Source of the DNA: Gammaproteobacteria bacterium
GTDB taxonomy: Bacteria > Pseudomonadota > Gammaproteobacteria > JAAEPA01
DNA length: 40,545 bases
Direction of reading: 5' to 3'
Assembly: GCA_024222475.1 (NCBI GenBank)
Contig: JAAEPA010000346.1
Location: forward strand, 1 to 40,545
Below are positions 8,287 through 16,854 of this stretch, in pieces. Numbering within the stretch: the first letter of the stretch is position 1; every line of letters begins with the position of its first letter. A program made the position numbers and the translations under genes. The notes beneath the pieces are model-generated. The model was not told the DNA's origin and ran no database searches. It saw only the letters and a list, made by a program, of their open reading frames with translations.

Positions 8287-10374
8287 ATGAGCGCAACGGC
8301 GGTGATGAATCAAGTTCGTGCCTTGAGCCGCAACGGTTTGGGCACGCCTATACTGCTTGCGGCGATGTTGGCGATGATGGTCGTACCGCTGCCGCCGCTG
8401 ATGCTGGATATATTGTTTACCTTCAATATATCACTGGCGTTGGTGGTCTTGCTGGTAACGGTATATGCGCAAAGACCGCTGGATTTCAGCGTGTTTCCGA
8501 CCGTATTGCTGGTGGCGACATTGTTGAGACTGGCGCTGAATGTAGCGTCAACGCGCGTAGTATTATTGGAAGGACATGCAGGTACTGGGGCGGCGGGCAA
8601 GGTCATCCAAGCCTTTGGTGAGTTTGTCGTTGGTGGAAACTACGCTGTAGGTTTGGTGGTCTTTGCCATTCTGGTGTTGATTAATTTTATCGTTGTCACC
8701 AAGGGGGCGGGGCGTATCTCTGAGGTTTCCGCGCGTTTTACACTCGATGCCATGCCGGGTAAACAAATGGCGATAGATGCCGATCTCAACGCCGGAGCTA
8801 TCACTCAAAAAGAAGCCAGTAAACGTCGTGATGACGTTAGCAGAGAGGCAGATTTTTACGGGGCCATGGATGGCGCCAGTAAGTTTGTGCGGGGTGACGC
8901 CGTTGCGGGAATTTTAATATTATTTATAAATATTATCGGTGGTCTGGGGGTGGGGCTGCTGCAGCACGGACTGAGTTTTTCGCAGGCCGTTCACAACTAT
9001 TCTCTGTTGACTATCGGTGATGGACTGGTCGCCCAGATTCCTTCCCTGGTGTTATCCACATCAGCGGCGATTATTGTCACTCGAGTGTCCACAGCCCAGG
9101 ACATGGGGGAGCAGGTACTGCAGCAATTGTTTGGCAATTCCAAGGCCTTGCTGGTGACCGCCGGTATCGTGGGATCACTGGGACTAGTCCCCGGCATGCC
9201 GAACATGGTTTTTCTGTTACTGGCTTCGGTATTCGCCGGTGCTGGTTTCATGGTCTCCCGTCGTCATGAGGGTGAAACGCAGGCCGAGGAGTCCAAGTCG
9301 CGGGATCAGGAACAAGTGACTGAGCCCACCGAGCTCAGTTGGGATGATGTGAGTTCAGTAGATCTTGCGGGGCTTGAAGTGGGGTATAGGCTGATACCGC
9401 TGGTAGATAAGAATCAGGGTGGGCAGCTCATGCCGCGAATCAAAGGGGTGAGGAAAAAAATTTCTCAGGAGCTTGGATTTCTTATTCAACCCGTGCATAT
9501 ACGGGACAACCTAGATCTCTCACCTAATACCTATCGTATAACCTTGATGGGGGTTCCGGTTGCCGAAGCGGAGATCTATCCCGATCGAGAACTAGCGATC
9601 AATCCCGGCAAGGTATTTGGTGAACTCGAAGGGATCAAGACCAAAGATCCTTCATTCGGTCTGGAGGCGATTTGGATAGATGCAAATGATCGCGAGCAGG
9701 CCCAGACTACAGGCTATACGGTAGTGGACGCAAGCACCGTAGTTGCTACTCACCTGAGTCAGATCCTTCAGTCGCACGCCCATGAATTGATTGGGCATGA
9801 AGAGGTGCAGCATCTTTTAGATGTCTTAGCTAAAAATTCACCCAAGCTAGTCGAGAATCTGCTACCTGATGCCTTGTCGCTGGGGGCCATTGTCAAGGTA
9901 TTGCAAAACCTGCTTCGTGAACAAGTTCCCATTAGAGACATACGTACGATTGCCGAAACATTGGCAGAGCGTGCGCCCAAGTGTCAAGATCCGGACGAAC
10001 TTTCTGCTGCCTTGCGGATTTCTTTATCACGATCAATCGTGCAAAAAATAAATGGCCTAGCTTCGGAGTTGTCGGTATTCACTCTGGATCCATCAATGGA
10101 ACAGATTTTGCTTAAAACAGTTCAAGGCAATTCAGGAACCGGACTGGTAATCGAGCCGGGATTGGCAGGGCAGCTACAAAAATCAGTATCGGAAATAGTT
10201 GGTCGCCAGGAGATGGAAGGACGACCCGCCATTCTAGTAGTTTCTCCCCCCCTAAGGCCATGGCTTTCGCGCTGGCTGCGTGTAGCAAATCGCAGCCTTC
10301 ATATACTGGCCTATAACGAGATTCCTGATAATACACAGGTAAAAGTAGTTGCAACCCTTGGCCGGGAAGGCTGA
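8287..10374 (+). CDS. flhA: Flagellar export gate protein FlhA
   Basis: FlhA is the largest export-gate protein; its membrane part conducts protons and its cytoplasmic nonamer ring receives chaperone-cargo complexes. About eight transmembrane helices occupy the first ~330 residues, with the FHIPEP-family signature regions RLALNVASTRVVLL and GAGRISEVSARFTLDAMPGK. The cytoplasmic domain starts after an acidic linker (~residue 335) and includes LEVGYRLIPLVDKNQGG and VPIRDIRTIAETLAERA. The length of 695 aa is normal. It begins 16 bases after flhB, preceded by AAAAGGGAA as ribosome site. Confidence 0.97.
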   Translation: MSATAVMNQVRALSRNGLGTPILLAAMLAMMVVPLPPLMLDILFTFNISLALVVLLVTVYAQRPLDFSVFPTVLLVATLLRLALNVASTRVVLLEGHAGTGAAGKVIQAFGEFVVGGNYAVGLVVFAILVLINFIVVTKGAGRISEVSARFTLDAMPGKQMAIDADLNAGAITQKEASKRRDDVSREADFYGAMDGASKFVRGDAVAGILILFINIIGGLGVGLLQHGLSFSQAVHNYSLLTIGDGLVAQIPSLVLSTSAAIIVTRVSTAQDMGEQVLQQLFGNSKALLVTAGIVGSLGLVPGMPNMVFLLLASVFAGAGFMVSRRHEGETQAEESKSRDQEQVTEPTELSWDDVSSVDLAGLEVGYRLIPLVDKNQGGQLMPRIKGVRKKISQELGFLIQPVHIRDNLDLSPNTYRITLMGVPVAEAEIYPDRELAINPGKVFGELEGIKTKDPSFGLEAIWIDANDREQAQTTGYTVVDASTVVATHLSQILQSHAHELIGHEEVQHLLDVLAKNSPKLVENLLPDALSLGAIVKVLQNLLREQVPIRDIRTIAETLAERAPKCQDPDELSAALRISLSRSIVQKINGLASELSVFTLDPSMEQILLKTVQGNSGTGLVIEPGLAGQLQKSVSEIVGRQEMEGRPAILVVSPPLRPWLSRWLRVANRSLHILAYNEIPDNTQVKVVATLGREG

Positions 10375-10388
10375 GAAAGGACAATTCG

Positions 10389-10502
10389 ATGTTGAGGGCC
10401 CCAGGATGGGTGGGCGTCAGTTCGGGAAATCAGCAGCGTAGCCCCGAGTCTGCAATCACGTCCTTTCCCTTTATTGAATATCTAAAGGGAACTTCGGAAT
10501 GA
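10389..10502 (+). CDS. Small 37-aa open frame coupled to flhF
   Basis: In the 124-base flhA-flhF gap an ATG at 10389 opens a frame of 37 codons whose TGA stop (10500-10502) overlaps the flhF ATG (10499) as ATGA. A good ribosome site, AAAGGA at 10376-10381, stands seven bases before the ATG. The product begins MLRAPGWVGVSSGNQQ and ends FIEYLKGTSE; I recognise no family. It may be a leader peptide coupling flhF translation to the operon or simply a chance frame. The ribosome site and the overlap are the only evidence. Confidence 0.4.
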   Translation: MLRAPGWVGVSSGNQQRSPESAITSFPFIEYLKGTSE

Positions 10503-11812
10503 GAATAAAAAGATTCTTTGCCGCTGACATGCGTCAAGCCATACGCTTGGTGCGCACTGAACAAGGGCCAGAGGCCGTTATTCTATCCAGTCGCGCGGTA
10601 AACGGCGGAATAGAGATCATTTCCGCCATGGACTATGATCAGAGGCTGGTTTCGGAAATGGTCTATACGGCCGAAAAAAACCGTCCCTCTCAGGAGGTTG
10701 AACCCGTTACTAAAATAACCGAACACTCCGACCGGAAGGTTCAAGGTCGCCTTGAAGAACATGCGGTATCCGAACAACTAACAACACCGCCACCTGTGGC
10801 TGTCAAGCCTCAAGTGTTACCAGCTTCCACCGAGGTTGGCCGGCCTCTGGTCTTGGATTTAAAAACACAGGATCCGGCGCTGAAGGCATTGCAACAAGAT
10901 CTTGCTGCCATGAAGGGCTTACTGCGCGAGCAACTTTCCGGGTTGGCTTGGGGAGACTATTCTCGTAATCAACCGGTTCGAGCGCAACATGTCAAACGGC
11001 TTAAACGGCTCGGATTTAGTCCAAGCTTATCTCGAGAGCTCGCTGATGCCGTACAGGAGATCAATGATCCCGTGAAGTCATGGCGCGAGGTGCTTTACCG
11101 GGTTGCAAAAAAAATACCTACATCTCAAGGTGGTATTATTGAGCAGGGAGGTACGATCGCATTGGTTGGGCCTACCGGGGTGGGTAAGACGACTACTCTG
11201 GCTAAACTCGCCGCACTTTTTGCGCTGCGTCATGGCCGTGATCAGGTCGCCATGGTCAATGTCGATACCTTCCGTATAGGTGCTCAGAAACAACTTCAGA
11301 CCTATGGTCAAATTCTGAGTGTGCCGGTGATTACGACCCGACTTGATGAGTTGGGTATGGTGTTGGATGGATTGACGGACAAGAAACTGATTCTGATCGA
11401 CACCGCAGGATTTGGTCCCCGGGATCCTCGTAATAAAAAGCGTTTTCAACTCTATTCCAAGATATCCTCGATTACCACCTATCTGACGATAGCATCGAAT
11501 ATTCAGCGCAACGCCCTCGACGAGGTTGTCCGGACCTTCGGTACCATGGGGCTTAAGGGATGTATTTTGACTAAATTGGACGAGGCTGCAAACCTGGGGG
11601 ATGCTCTATCAGTAATCATTCGCCACGGATTGCCCTTGGTGTACGTGTCGGATGGACAAAGAGTGCCCGAAGATTTACATCCTGCGCGAGTTAACAATCT
11701 GCTGACCCGGGCCGTATCGCTGGCAAAGAAATTTAACGAGAATGTTGATGAAGGATCGCCTGTTTGGCCTATGCATCTCCGAAAAACGCAGGAGGTAGGA
11801 ATCAGTGTCTAA
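10499..11812 (+). CDS. flhF: Flagellar placement GTPase FlhF
   Basis: FlhF is an SRP-type GTPase that marks the cell pole for flagellum assembly. The N-terminal B domain starts MRIKRFFAADMRQAIRLV, with a variable proline-containing region to ~120. The NG domain covers ~160-430 with the P-loop GPTGVGKTTTLAKL (224-237), the NVDTFRIGAQKQL block (254-266), the DTAGF G3 motif and TKLDEAANLGDAL near the C-terminus. The length of 437 aa is normal. Its last eight bases overlap flhG, which encodes its antagonist. The gene is typical of polar flagellates and absent from peritrichous enterics. Confidence 0.96.
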   Translation: MRIKRFFAADMRQAIRLVRTEQGPEAVILSSRAVNGGIEIISAMDYDQRLVSEMVYTAEKNRPSQEVEPVTKITEHSDRKVQGRLEEHAVSEQLTTPPPVAVKPQVLPASTEVGRPLVLDLKTQDPALKALQQDLAAMKGLLREQLSGLAWGDYSRNQPVRAQHVKRLKRLGFSPSLSRELADAVQEINDPVKSWREVLYRVAKKIPTSQGGIIEQGGTIALVGPTGVGKTTTLAKLAALFALRHGRDQVAMVNVDTFRIGAQKQLQTYGQILSVPVITTRLDELGMVLDGLTDKKLILIDTAGFGPRDPRNKKRFQLYSKISSITTYLTIASNIQRNALDEVVRTFGTMGLKGCILTKLDEAANLGDALSVIIRHGLPLVYVSDGQRVPEDLHPARVNNLLTRAVSLAKKFNENVDEGSPVWPMHLRKTQEVGISV

Positions 11813-12683
11813 GTCGAACATGGTGACTGATCAGGCTACCGGATTGCGGCGTATGTTACAGCACCGACCAGTCCAGGTTATGGCGGTGGCCAGTGGTAAG
11901 GGGGGGGTAGGCAAGACCAATGTTTCGATAAATCTATCCGTTGCCATGTCGGCCATCGGCAAAGAGGTGATACTGCTTGATGCCGATATGGGGTTGGCAA
12001 ATGTAGATGTGTTGCTTGGTCTACAATCGAGCGCTAATCTCTCTCATGTATTGGATGGTCAGTATACGCTCGAACAGACCATTATTCGTGGGCCCGCGGG
12101 GTTAAATGTTATTCCCGCCTCCTCCGGGATTGAGCGGATGGCCAATCTCAGCCCAAGTGACTACTATAAAATAACCCAGGCCTTTGCTGAACTGAGCATT
12201 GATTTTGATGTGCTGGTGATCGATATTGCCGCTGGTGTCAGCGATAGCGTTATCAATTTCAGTCGCGCTGCCCAAGAAATTGTCGTTGTTGTTTGTGATG
12301 AACCAGCTTCGATTACTGATGCCTATGCCTTGATTAAGGTACTCAGTCAAAACGGCGATTTATTTAGATTTCATGTGGTGTCGAATATGGTGCAGCATCT
12401 CCATGAAGGCCGAATCCTTTATCACAAACTTGCTAAAGTCTGTCAACGATTTCTAGGCGTTACATTACATTTCATGGGAACAATTCCATACGATCCTTTT
12501 TTACGCAAAGCCGTGCAACGTCAAAATTCGGTTGTTCAGTCTTTTCCAGGCTGCCCCGCGGCGAGGGCCTTTAGAAAAATGGCGGTAACAGCCGCAGCAT
12601 GGCCGTTGCCCAAGGGCGTAAGAGGTCAGTTAGGGCACTTTGCAAAAAGGTTATCTGCAAGTGCTAGTGCTCTATCAACGTGA
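11805..12683 (+). CDS. flhG: Flagellar number regulator FlhG (FleN, MinD-like ATPase)
   Basis: FlhG is a MinD/ParA-type ATPase that stimulates FlhF GTPase and limits flagellar number. The N-terminal DQATGLRRML (9-18) is the FlhF-activating DQAxxLR motif. The deviant Walker A ASGKGGVGKTNVSINL lies at 29-44 and LLDADMGLANVDVLLG follows. Of 292 aa, the last residues (about 288-292) and the stop lie inside the inverted-repeat element that begins at 12666, so the native C-terminus was replaced on insertion. The usual C-terminal amphipathic membrane helix may therefore be altered. It overlaps flhF by 8 bases. Confidence 0.95.
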   Translation: MSKSNMVTDQATGLRRMLQHRPVQVMAVASGKGGVGKTNVSINLSVAMSAIGKEVILLDADMGLANVDVLLGLQSSANLSHVLDGQYTLEQTIIRGPAGLNVIPASSGIERMANLSPSDYYKITQAFAELSIDFDVLVIDIAAGVSDSVINFSRAAQEIVVVVCDEPASITDAYALIKVLSQNGDLFRFHVVSNMVQHLHEGRILYHKLAKVCQRFLGVTLHFMGTIPYDPFLRKAVQRQNSVVQSFPGCPAARAFRKMAVTAAAWPLPKGVRGQLGHFAKRLSASASALST

Positions 12684-12759
12684 GTGTACGGTTTTAGCGT
12701 CCCTTGCCGTGAACGTTGACAAGCTAACTGAACTCGCACACTTACATTGATAGAGTACT
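12666..12759. mobile_element. Short inverted-repeat (MITE-like) element, 94 bp
   Basis: The ends are 22-bp inverted repeats, left 12666-12687 starting AGTGCTCTATCAACG and right 12738-12759 ending TTGATAGAGTACT, matching at 19 of 22. The interior 12702-12737 is an exact 36-bp reverse complement of 33370-33405 inside the 266-bp copy. The element carries the flhG stop codon and ends 23 bases before the fliA ATG. There is no coding capacity, so it must have been moved in trans. No clear target duplication was found. Confidence 0.85.
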
Positions 12760-12782
12760 CAGAGCTTTAGGGAGTATCTTGT

Positions 12783-13517
12783 ATGACTGTAGTCACCGGG
12801 TATTCGAAGGCGCCAGCTATCGATACTGATCAACTGGTCACGGATCATGCCCCGTTGATCAATCGTATTGCTTATCATCTCGTCTGTCGCCTACCGCCCA
12901 GTGTGCAGGTCGACGATTTGCAACAGGCGGGGATTATCGGCTTGCTTGAAGCGGCGCGTAATTATGATCCCACGCAAGGTGCGAGTTTTCAGACCTATGC
13001 CGGTATCCGTATACGTGGCGCAATGTTGGATGAATTGAGGAAAACGGATTGGGTGCCGCGCTCAGTGCACCGTAAAACCCGTCAGCTTGCTAATGCCATA
13101 CAGGAGATCGAATGCCGGGAGCAACGCGCAGCCCATGATGCGGAAGTTGCACACGAAATGGACTTAGGAGTAGATGACTATTATCGATTGCTGCGCGAGG
13201 TATCAGTAGGCCGTGTTCTGGCTATAGAGGACATATTTAGTGTAGGTGAGGAGCACAATGGAGCGGGGAGTAGTCCGTATGATGAACTGGAACGGGCCAG
13301 GTTCAGAGAAGCCTTGGCGGAAACCATTGATCGTTTACCTAAAAAAGAACGGTTGGTTATGGCCTTATACTACGATGAGGAACTCAATCTCAGAGAGATA
13401 GGCGAGGTGCTGGGAGTTACTGAGTCGCGTGTTTGTCAGATCCATAGTCAAGCGTTGATCCGGCTTCGTGCTCGCATCCAAGATTGGGTTGCAGAAGGAG
13501 GCGGTGAGAGGGCCTAA
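12783..13517 (+). CDS. fliA: Sigma-28 factor FliA (RpoF)
   Basis: FliA directs RNA polymerase to late flagellar and chemotaxis genes once FlgM is exported. Region 2 contains the DDLQQAGIIGLLEAARNYDP block and FQTYAGIRIRGAMLDELRK; VPRSVHRKTRQ marks region 3; region 4 has LPKKERLVMALYYDEELNLR followed by IGEVLGVTESRVCQIHSQAL, the -35 helix-turn-helix. The length of 244 aa is normal. The 99 bases between flhG and fliA are almost wholly the 94-bp inverted-repeat element, which must therefore shape how fliA is transcribed or translated. Confidence 0.97.
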   Translation: MTVVTGYSKAPAIDTDQLVTDHAPLINRIAYHLVCRLPPSVQVDDLQQAGIIGLLEAARNYDPTQGASFQTYAGIRIRGAMLDELRKTDWVPRSVHRKTRQLANAIQEIECREQRAAHDAEVAHEMDLGVDDYYRLLREVSVGRVLAIEDIFSVGEEHNGAGSSPYDELERARFREALAETIDRLPKKERLVMALYYDEELNLREIGEVLGVTESRVCQIHSQALIRLRARIQDWVAEGGGERA

Positions 13518-13537
13518 AAAACTTTTTGAAAAAATTA

Positions 13538-14452
13538 CTATGGATTCTTAATCAGTTCTACCTCTACCCGGCGATTGATGGCACGGGCCTTTACGGTAAT
13601 GTTACGAACCTTAGGGAGTGTTTCACCGAAGTGGCTCATTTGAATTCTATCCTTCTCTATCCCATTGCGAGAAAAAAAATCAGCTACACTTTGAGCTCTA
13701 TTTGAAGAAAGTGTAATGTTATATTTATCGCTTGCCACATCATCCGTATGACCACGGATAAGAATCTTTATAACCTCAGGATTCTCTGCTGTATAATTTG
13801 CAACGCGGTGCAGTTTACTTCGAATATCTTCATTCAACTTAAATTTGTCCGTTTTAAATTTTACCTCGGTGTACCGGACCTCATTAAATCCATACTCAAA
13901 TAATTCTTGCCTGCATCGTTGGAATTCGTTAAATGAGGGGTGGAAGTTGACTGGGTTTAGGCGTATGCGTACCTGATATCGGTCTTCCTCCCAGTCTCGA
14001 TAATTAAAGCTGCCCATCCTGCCTCGTTCCAAGGTATTCAGTAGCCAACTGGCGTCTGAGTGGTTCAAAAGAATTGGAGGATCTTCCGGCGTAACATGGA
14101 TGTGAATCTCATGCCTGTCAGGCGCTTGGTAAAGCCAGGAAGGAGGAACTTCAAGTAAGCTGGCTTTTCCTTTTTTATGGGTAGGGTGATAGACGTTTAT
14201 CCAGAAGACAAGATCTTCACCGGATTTTTGGATGAATCTAGCAGTTCCATAATCAGGTATCGTGTGGCTGAGTTCGCATTTATATTTTGTTCCAGTATAT
14301 TCCCATGCTGATTGGTGTATACCTGCCATATAGTCGATATTTCCTGCCGCCAGGCTAAGCCCATTGGGTAAGTATGAGAAAAATAACCACGCGAAGAAGG
14401 AAAAGCACTTCCAGTCGGGAAAAGTATTGTCAGTTTTTTTAGATTTTTGCAT
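13538..14452 (-). CDS. motY: MotY-like flagellar T-ring protein with OmpA domain
   Basis: MotY is a periplasmic/outer-membrane-linked protein of the T ring that holds stators around the polar motor. A signal peptide covers ~1-36 (after MQKSKKTDN, hydrophobic FFAWLFFSYLP). The N-terminal domain has QSAWEYTGTKYKCELSHTIP and YGTARFIQKSGEDLVFWI, characteristic of MotY. The C-terminal OmpA-like peptidoglycan-binding domain (~190-300) has ILIRGHTDDVASDKYNITLS and ends RAINRRVEVELI. The length of 304 aa fits. It is antisense to the surrounding flagellar genes, convergent with fliA, and forms a pair with the secretin-like gene 16 bases upstream. Confidence 0.82.
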   Translation of the reverse strand: MQKSKKTDNTFPDWKCFSFFAWLFFSYLPNGLSLAAGNIDYMAGIHQSAWEYTGTKYKCELSHTIPDYGTARFIQKSGEDLVFWINVYHPTHKKGKASLLEVPPSWLYQAPDRHEIHIHVTPEDPPILLNHSDASWLLNTLERGRMGSFNYRDWEEDRYQVRIRLNPVNFHPSFNEFQRCRQELFEYGFNEVRYTEVKFKTDKFKLNEDIRSKLHRVANYTAENPEVIKILIRGHTDDVASDKYNITLSSNRAQSVADFFSRNGIEKDRIQMSHFGETLPKVRNITVKARAINRRVEVELIKNP

Positions 14453-14468
14453 TGAATGCCCGATAAAA

Positions 14469-15320
14469 CTAGTGGATCATCTCAGCCTTTATTTGAATAA
14501 GGAAGTCGTTAGTTCGGCTGCGTAATATTCTGGAAGTTATGGGTTGGTTGGCATGTTTCATTCCTTTATTGCCTGATCCCAATCCTATCCATTCACCTAG
14601 ACGGCCGTTAACGATAGTACTTACTTCTCTACCCTCTAAGGTTTCGAGTTCATCGTTATTGGGGCGTTGCTGAAGTGAGGAGACCTCTAATTCCACGACT
14701 TCACCCCGAATGCGTGGGGTCACATAAAACCCATTTGAAACAACCCTATCATCCCTCTCGCGGAAAAAACCGGTATGCCTACCCTTTAAGAAATATTGTT
14801 GACGATCATAGGGTACTGAGCGGTTGAGATAGATAAAAGCTGCTCGACCCTCAATGGTCTGGACCTGATTCAGCATATTGCCTGAACTTTTTGTGAAATA
14901 TTGCCTGTTATGTGTGCTGGTGTTGGGGTCTTTGGCCGGTACCTCAAGCGCCATTATTCCCTTTGTTGAAGTATCGTTGCGGTATCTTCTATTACCTTCC
15001 AGCTGTCGTACCGAAACCAATACCATGCGCTGCGGAATGTCTAATTCGTCGATTAGAGTCTTTATCGCTGTCAGTTTGGAAGGCGCCGCACGGACGATAA
15101 GCTTGTTAGCGCTGCTCGTGATCACGGCATCTGGACCAGTCAATGGAATTATCGTCGGGATGAGCGCCTCAGCACTAAGGTGTTTGAGGGAAAATATTTC
15201 TAACCGAGTTTCCGCGATAGCGAGAGGGTACCAAAGGTTTACGACGAACAAAGCAAAAAAAGAAATAATGAAAACAGTTCTGTGTTTACTGGTTATGTAA
15301 TTGCGATATAGGGTAGGCAT
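14469..15320 (-). CDS. Secretin N-terminal/NolW-like periplasmic protein
   Basis: The 283-aa product starts with a signal sequence (hydrophobic FIISFFALFVVNLWYPLAIA, ~18-37) and continues with LEIFSLKHLSAEALIPTIIP, LIVRAAPSKLTAIKTLIDEL and DIPQRMVLVSVRQLEG, the pattern of a secretin_N/NolW short domain (~40-115). The C-terminal half (~135-283) resembles the start of a secretin beta-domain but is too short to make a gated pore and lacks the signature GG-containing secretin core that I could recognise. It likely lies in the periplasm or at the outer membrane. Its partner motY is 16 bases downstream, so a structural role at the outer rings is an inference, not shown. Confidence 0.65.
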   Translation of the reverse strand: MPTLYRNYITSKHRTVFIISFFALFVVNLWYPLAIAETRLEIFSLKHLSAEALIPTIIPLTGPDAVITSSANKLIVRAAPSKLTAIKTLIDELDIPQRMVLVSVRQLEGNRRYRNDTSTKGIMALEVPAKDPNTSTHNRQYFTKSSGNMLNQVQTIEGRAAFIYLNRSVPYDRQQYFLKGRHTGFFRERDDRVVSNGFYVTPRIRGEVVELEVSSLQQRPNNDELETLEGREVSTIVNGRLGEWIGLGSGNKGMKHANQPITSRILRSRTNDFLIQIKAEMIH

Positions 15321-15488
15321 TTTGCCGTGATCTCAGGATAAGAGCAATATTGATTGGTGATATTTATTTTTTATGGGCGGTTGCGAATGTTTTCCTGATA
15401 AAGCTGCTTCGAGTCTCTTTGGGTAAGGAAGCTTATGACTCTCTATTTCGTCTGAAATATGGTGATCTTTAGCTCGTGAAATACGGGT

Positions 15489-15514
15489 TAAGTAAATTGA
15501 AGAGCTGCCGAAAT
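15489..15514 (+). promoter_or_regulatory. Possible sigma-28 promoter before cheY
   Basis: TAAG at 15489-15492 and GCCGAAAT at 15507-15514 are separated by 14 bases, close to the sigma-28 pattern TAAA-N15-GCCGATAA (one base short, two or three mismatches). It is placed 36 bases before the cheY start, and cheYZA-mot genes are FliA targets in related bacteria. It was identified by eye. Confidence 0.4.
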
Positions 15515-15549
15515 GTTATCTACAGGTGCTCAATTGTCGGGGGACAAAC

Positions 15550-15945
15550 GTGGACAAGAATATGAACATATTGGTCGTAGACGACTTTCCTACGATGCGG
15601 CGTATTATAAGAAACTTATTGGGAGAGTTAGGATTCAGCAATATTGAAGAAGCCGATGATGGCGCTACGGCCCTGCCTATGTTGAAGACGGGAAAATTCG
15701 ATTACTTGATTACCGACTGGAATATGCCAAAGATGCCGGGAATCGATCTGTTAAAGGCAGTACGGGCAGATTCCAGTAACATCTCTAAGATGCCGATACT
15801 GTTGGTTACCGCAGAGGCCAAGCGAGAGCAGATCGTCGAAGCAGCCCAGGCAGGGGTAAATGGCTATATCATCAAACCGTTTACGGCGGGAACACTGAAG
15901 GAGAAGCTGGAAAAGACCTTGGCACGATTAAATCCTACTACCTAG
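15550..15945 (+). CDS. cheY: Chemotaxis response regulator CheY
   Basis: CheY is the diffusible single-domain regulator that, when phosphorylated by CheA, binds FliM. From GTG 15550, preceded by GGGGGA at a normal distance, the product is 131 aa. Acidic pocket residues Asp11/Asp12 ([14 protein letters not shown]), phospho-acceptor Asp56 ([12 protein letters not shown]), Thr87, Tyr106 and Lys109 ([13 protein letters not shown]) are all present. Upstream GTG 15526 and downstream ATG 15562 are alternatives. The stop codon is inside a conserved hairpin (15941-15964). Confidence 0.97.
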   Translation: MDKNMNILVVDDFPTMRRIIRNLLGELGFSNIEEADDGATALPMLKTGKFDYLITDWNMPKMPGIDLLKAVRADSSNISKMPILLVTAEAKREQIVEAAQAGVNGYIIKPFTAGTLKEKLEKTLARLNPTT

Positions 15946-15964
15946 ATTACTTGCAGAATCTAGG
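15941..15964 (+). repeat. Hairpin repeat with ACTTGCAG loop, copy 1
   Basis: CCTAGATT (15941-15948) pairs fully with AATCTAGG (15957-15964) around the loop ACTTGCAG. The same loop and stem, with one compensatory pair change (T-A to C-G), occur at 19809-19832. It overlaps the cheY stop codon and precedes cheZ. There is no U tract, so a classic terminator is unlikely; an RNA processing, stability or protein-binding site is possible. Confidence 0.75.
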
Positions 15965-15995
15965 TACCACATAGATCGACCAGAGGCCGGTATCA

Positions 15996-16739
15996 ATGAA
16001 AAATGCCGCAGAGTTCGAAGACAAGCGCTTGGATCTTGCACAACAGCTGGTGGTACAGATCGAAGCCAATAATGAAACCAAGGTAAGAGAGTTATTACTG
16101 GAACTGACCCAAGTCCGCGATGGTACATTATTTTGCGAGGTAGGCAAGCTCACCCGAGAGCTTCATGATACGTTAAACAATTTTCGTCTAGATACTCACA
16201 TCTCTTCTGTAACCGAGCGCGATATCCCGGATGCTAAAAAACGACTCAGTCACGTCATAGAAATGACCGAGAACTCCGCACTACGTACTTTAAATGCGGT
16301 AGAAAGTGGCGTGGAGTTATCAAAGGCGGTGCGTAATCGTACTCAGCATCTCAAGGACGGTTGGGAGAGTTTCAGACGACGGGAGATGACGCCTGATCAG
16401 TTTAGGCAGCTGAATCGCGATATAGATAGCTATCTGGATAAAATGGATAGAGAGCTTGCGTTGATACATGGGAATCTCTCAGAGATCATGATGGCGCAGG
16501 AGACGCAGGATCTAAGTGGTCAGATTATTCGTCAGGTCATTCAATTGGTGCAGAATGTAGAAAATAGTTTGGTAGATCTCATTCGCATTACCGGTCAGGC
16601 CGAGCCTGCGGGTATAGAGCACAGCGCAGGATTAGACGAGAGTAGAGGGTCGGGACCCACGGTTCCCGGTGTTGATTCGAAAGAGGCCGTTCAGAGCCAA
16701 GATGAAGTGGATGAGCTGCTGTCAAGCTTGGGTTTCTAA
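15996..16739 (+). CDS. cheZ: CheY-phosphate phosphatase CheZ
   Basis: CheZ dephosphorylates CheY-P and resets the motor. The long helical body (~15-200) includes the active-site helix MMAQETQDLSGQIIRQVIQ with the catalytic Gln in DLSGQ. After a flexible acidic linker the C-terminus DEVDELLSSLGF is the CheY-binding peptide. The length of 247 aa is close to the usual 210-260. It starts 50 bases after cheY, the space being filled by the hairpin repeat. Confidence 0.95.
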   Translation: MKNAAEFEDKRLDLAQQLVVQIEANNETKVRELLLELTQVRDGTLFCEVGKLTRELHDTLNNFRLDTHISSVTERDIPDAKKRLSHVIEMTENSALRTLNAVESGVELSKAVRNRTQHLKDGWESFRRREMTPDQFRQLNRDIDSYLDKMDRELALIHGNLSEIMMAQETQDLSGQIIRQVIQLVQNVENSLVDLIRITGQAEPAGIEHSAGLDESRGSGPTVPGVDSKEAVQSQDEVDELLSSLGF

Positions 16740-16854
16740 AGAAAGAAATAAAGAAAAGGTGATGAATGGAGTCTTCAGTCAATGGCGGTATATTTCACTA
16801 TGGCAAAAGCTGTTGTCAAGGTATCGTAAATCTACTGGTTTTGAGTGATCATCG

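Noticed and set aside
14878..15300. 140-codon plus-strand frame opposite the secretin-like gene
   Set aside because: Shadow of the minus-strand gene, whose signal peptide and domain are convincing.
16762..16848. 28-codon frame just before cheA
   Set aside because: The ribosome site is only two bases from the ATG and the frame ends six bases before cheA without overlap; too weak to call.
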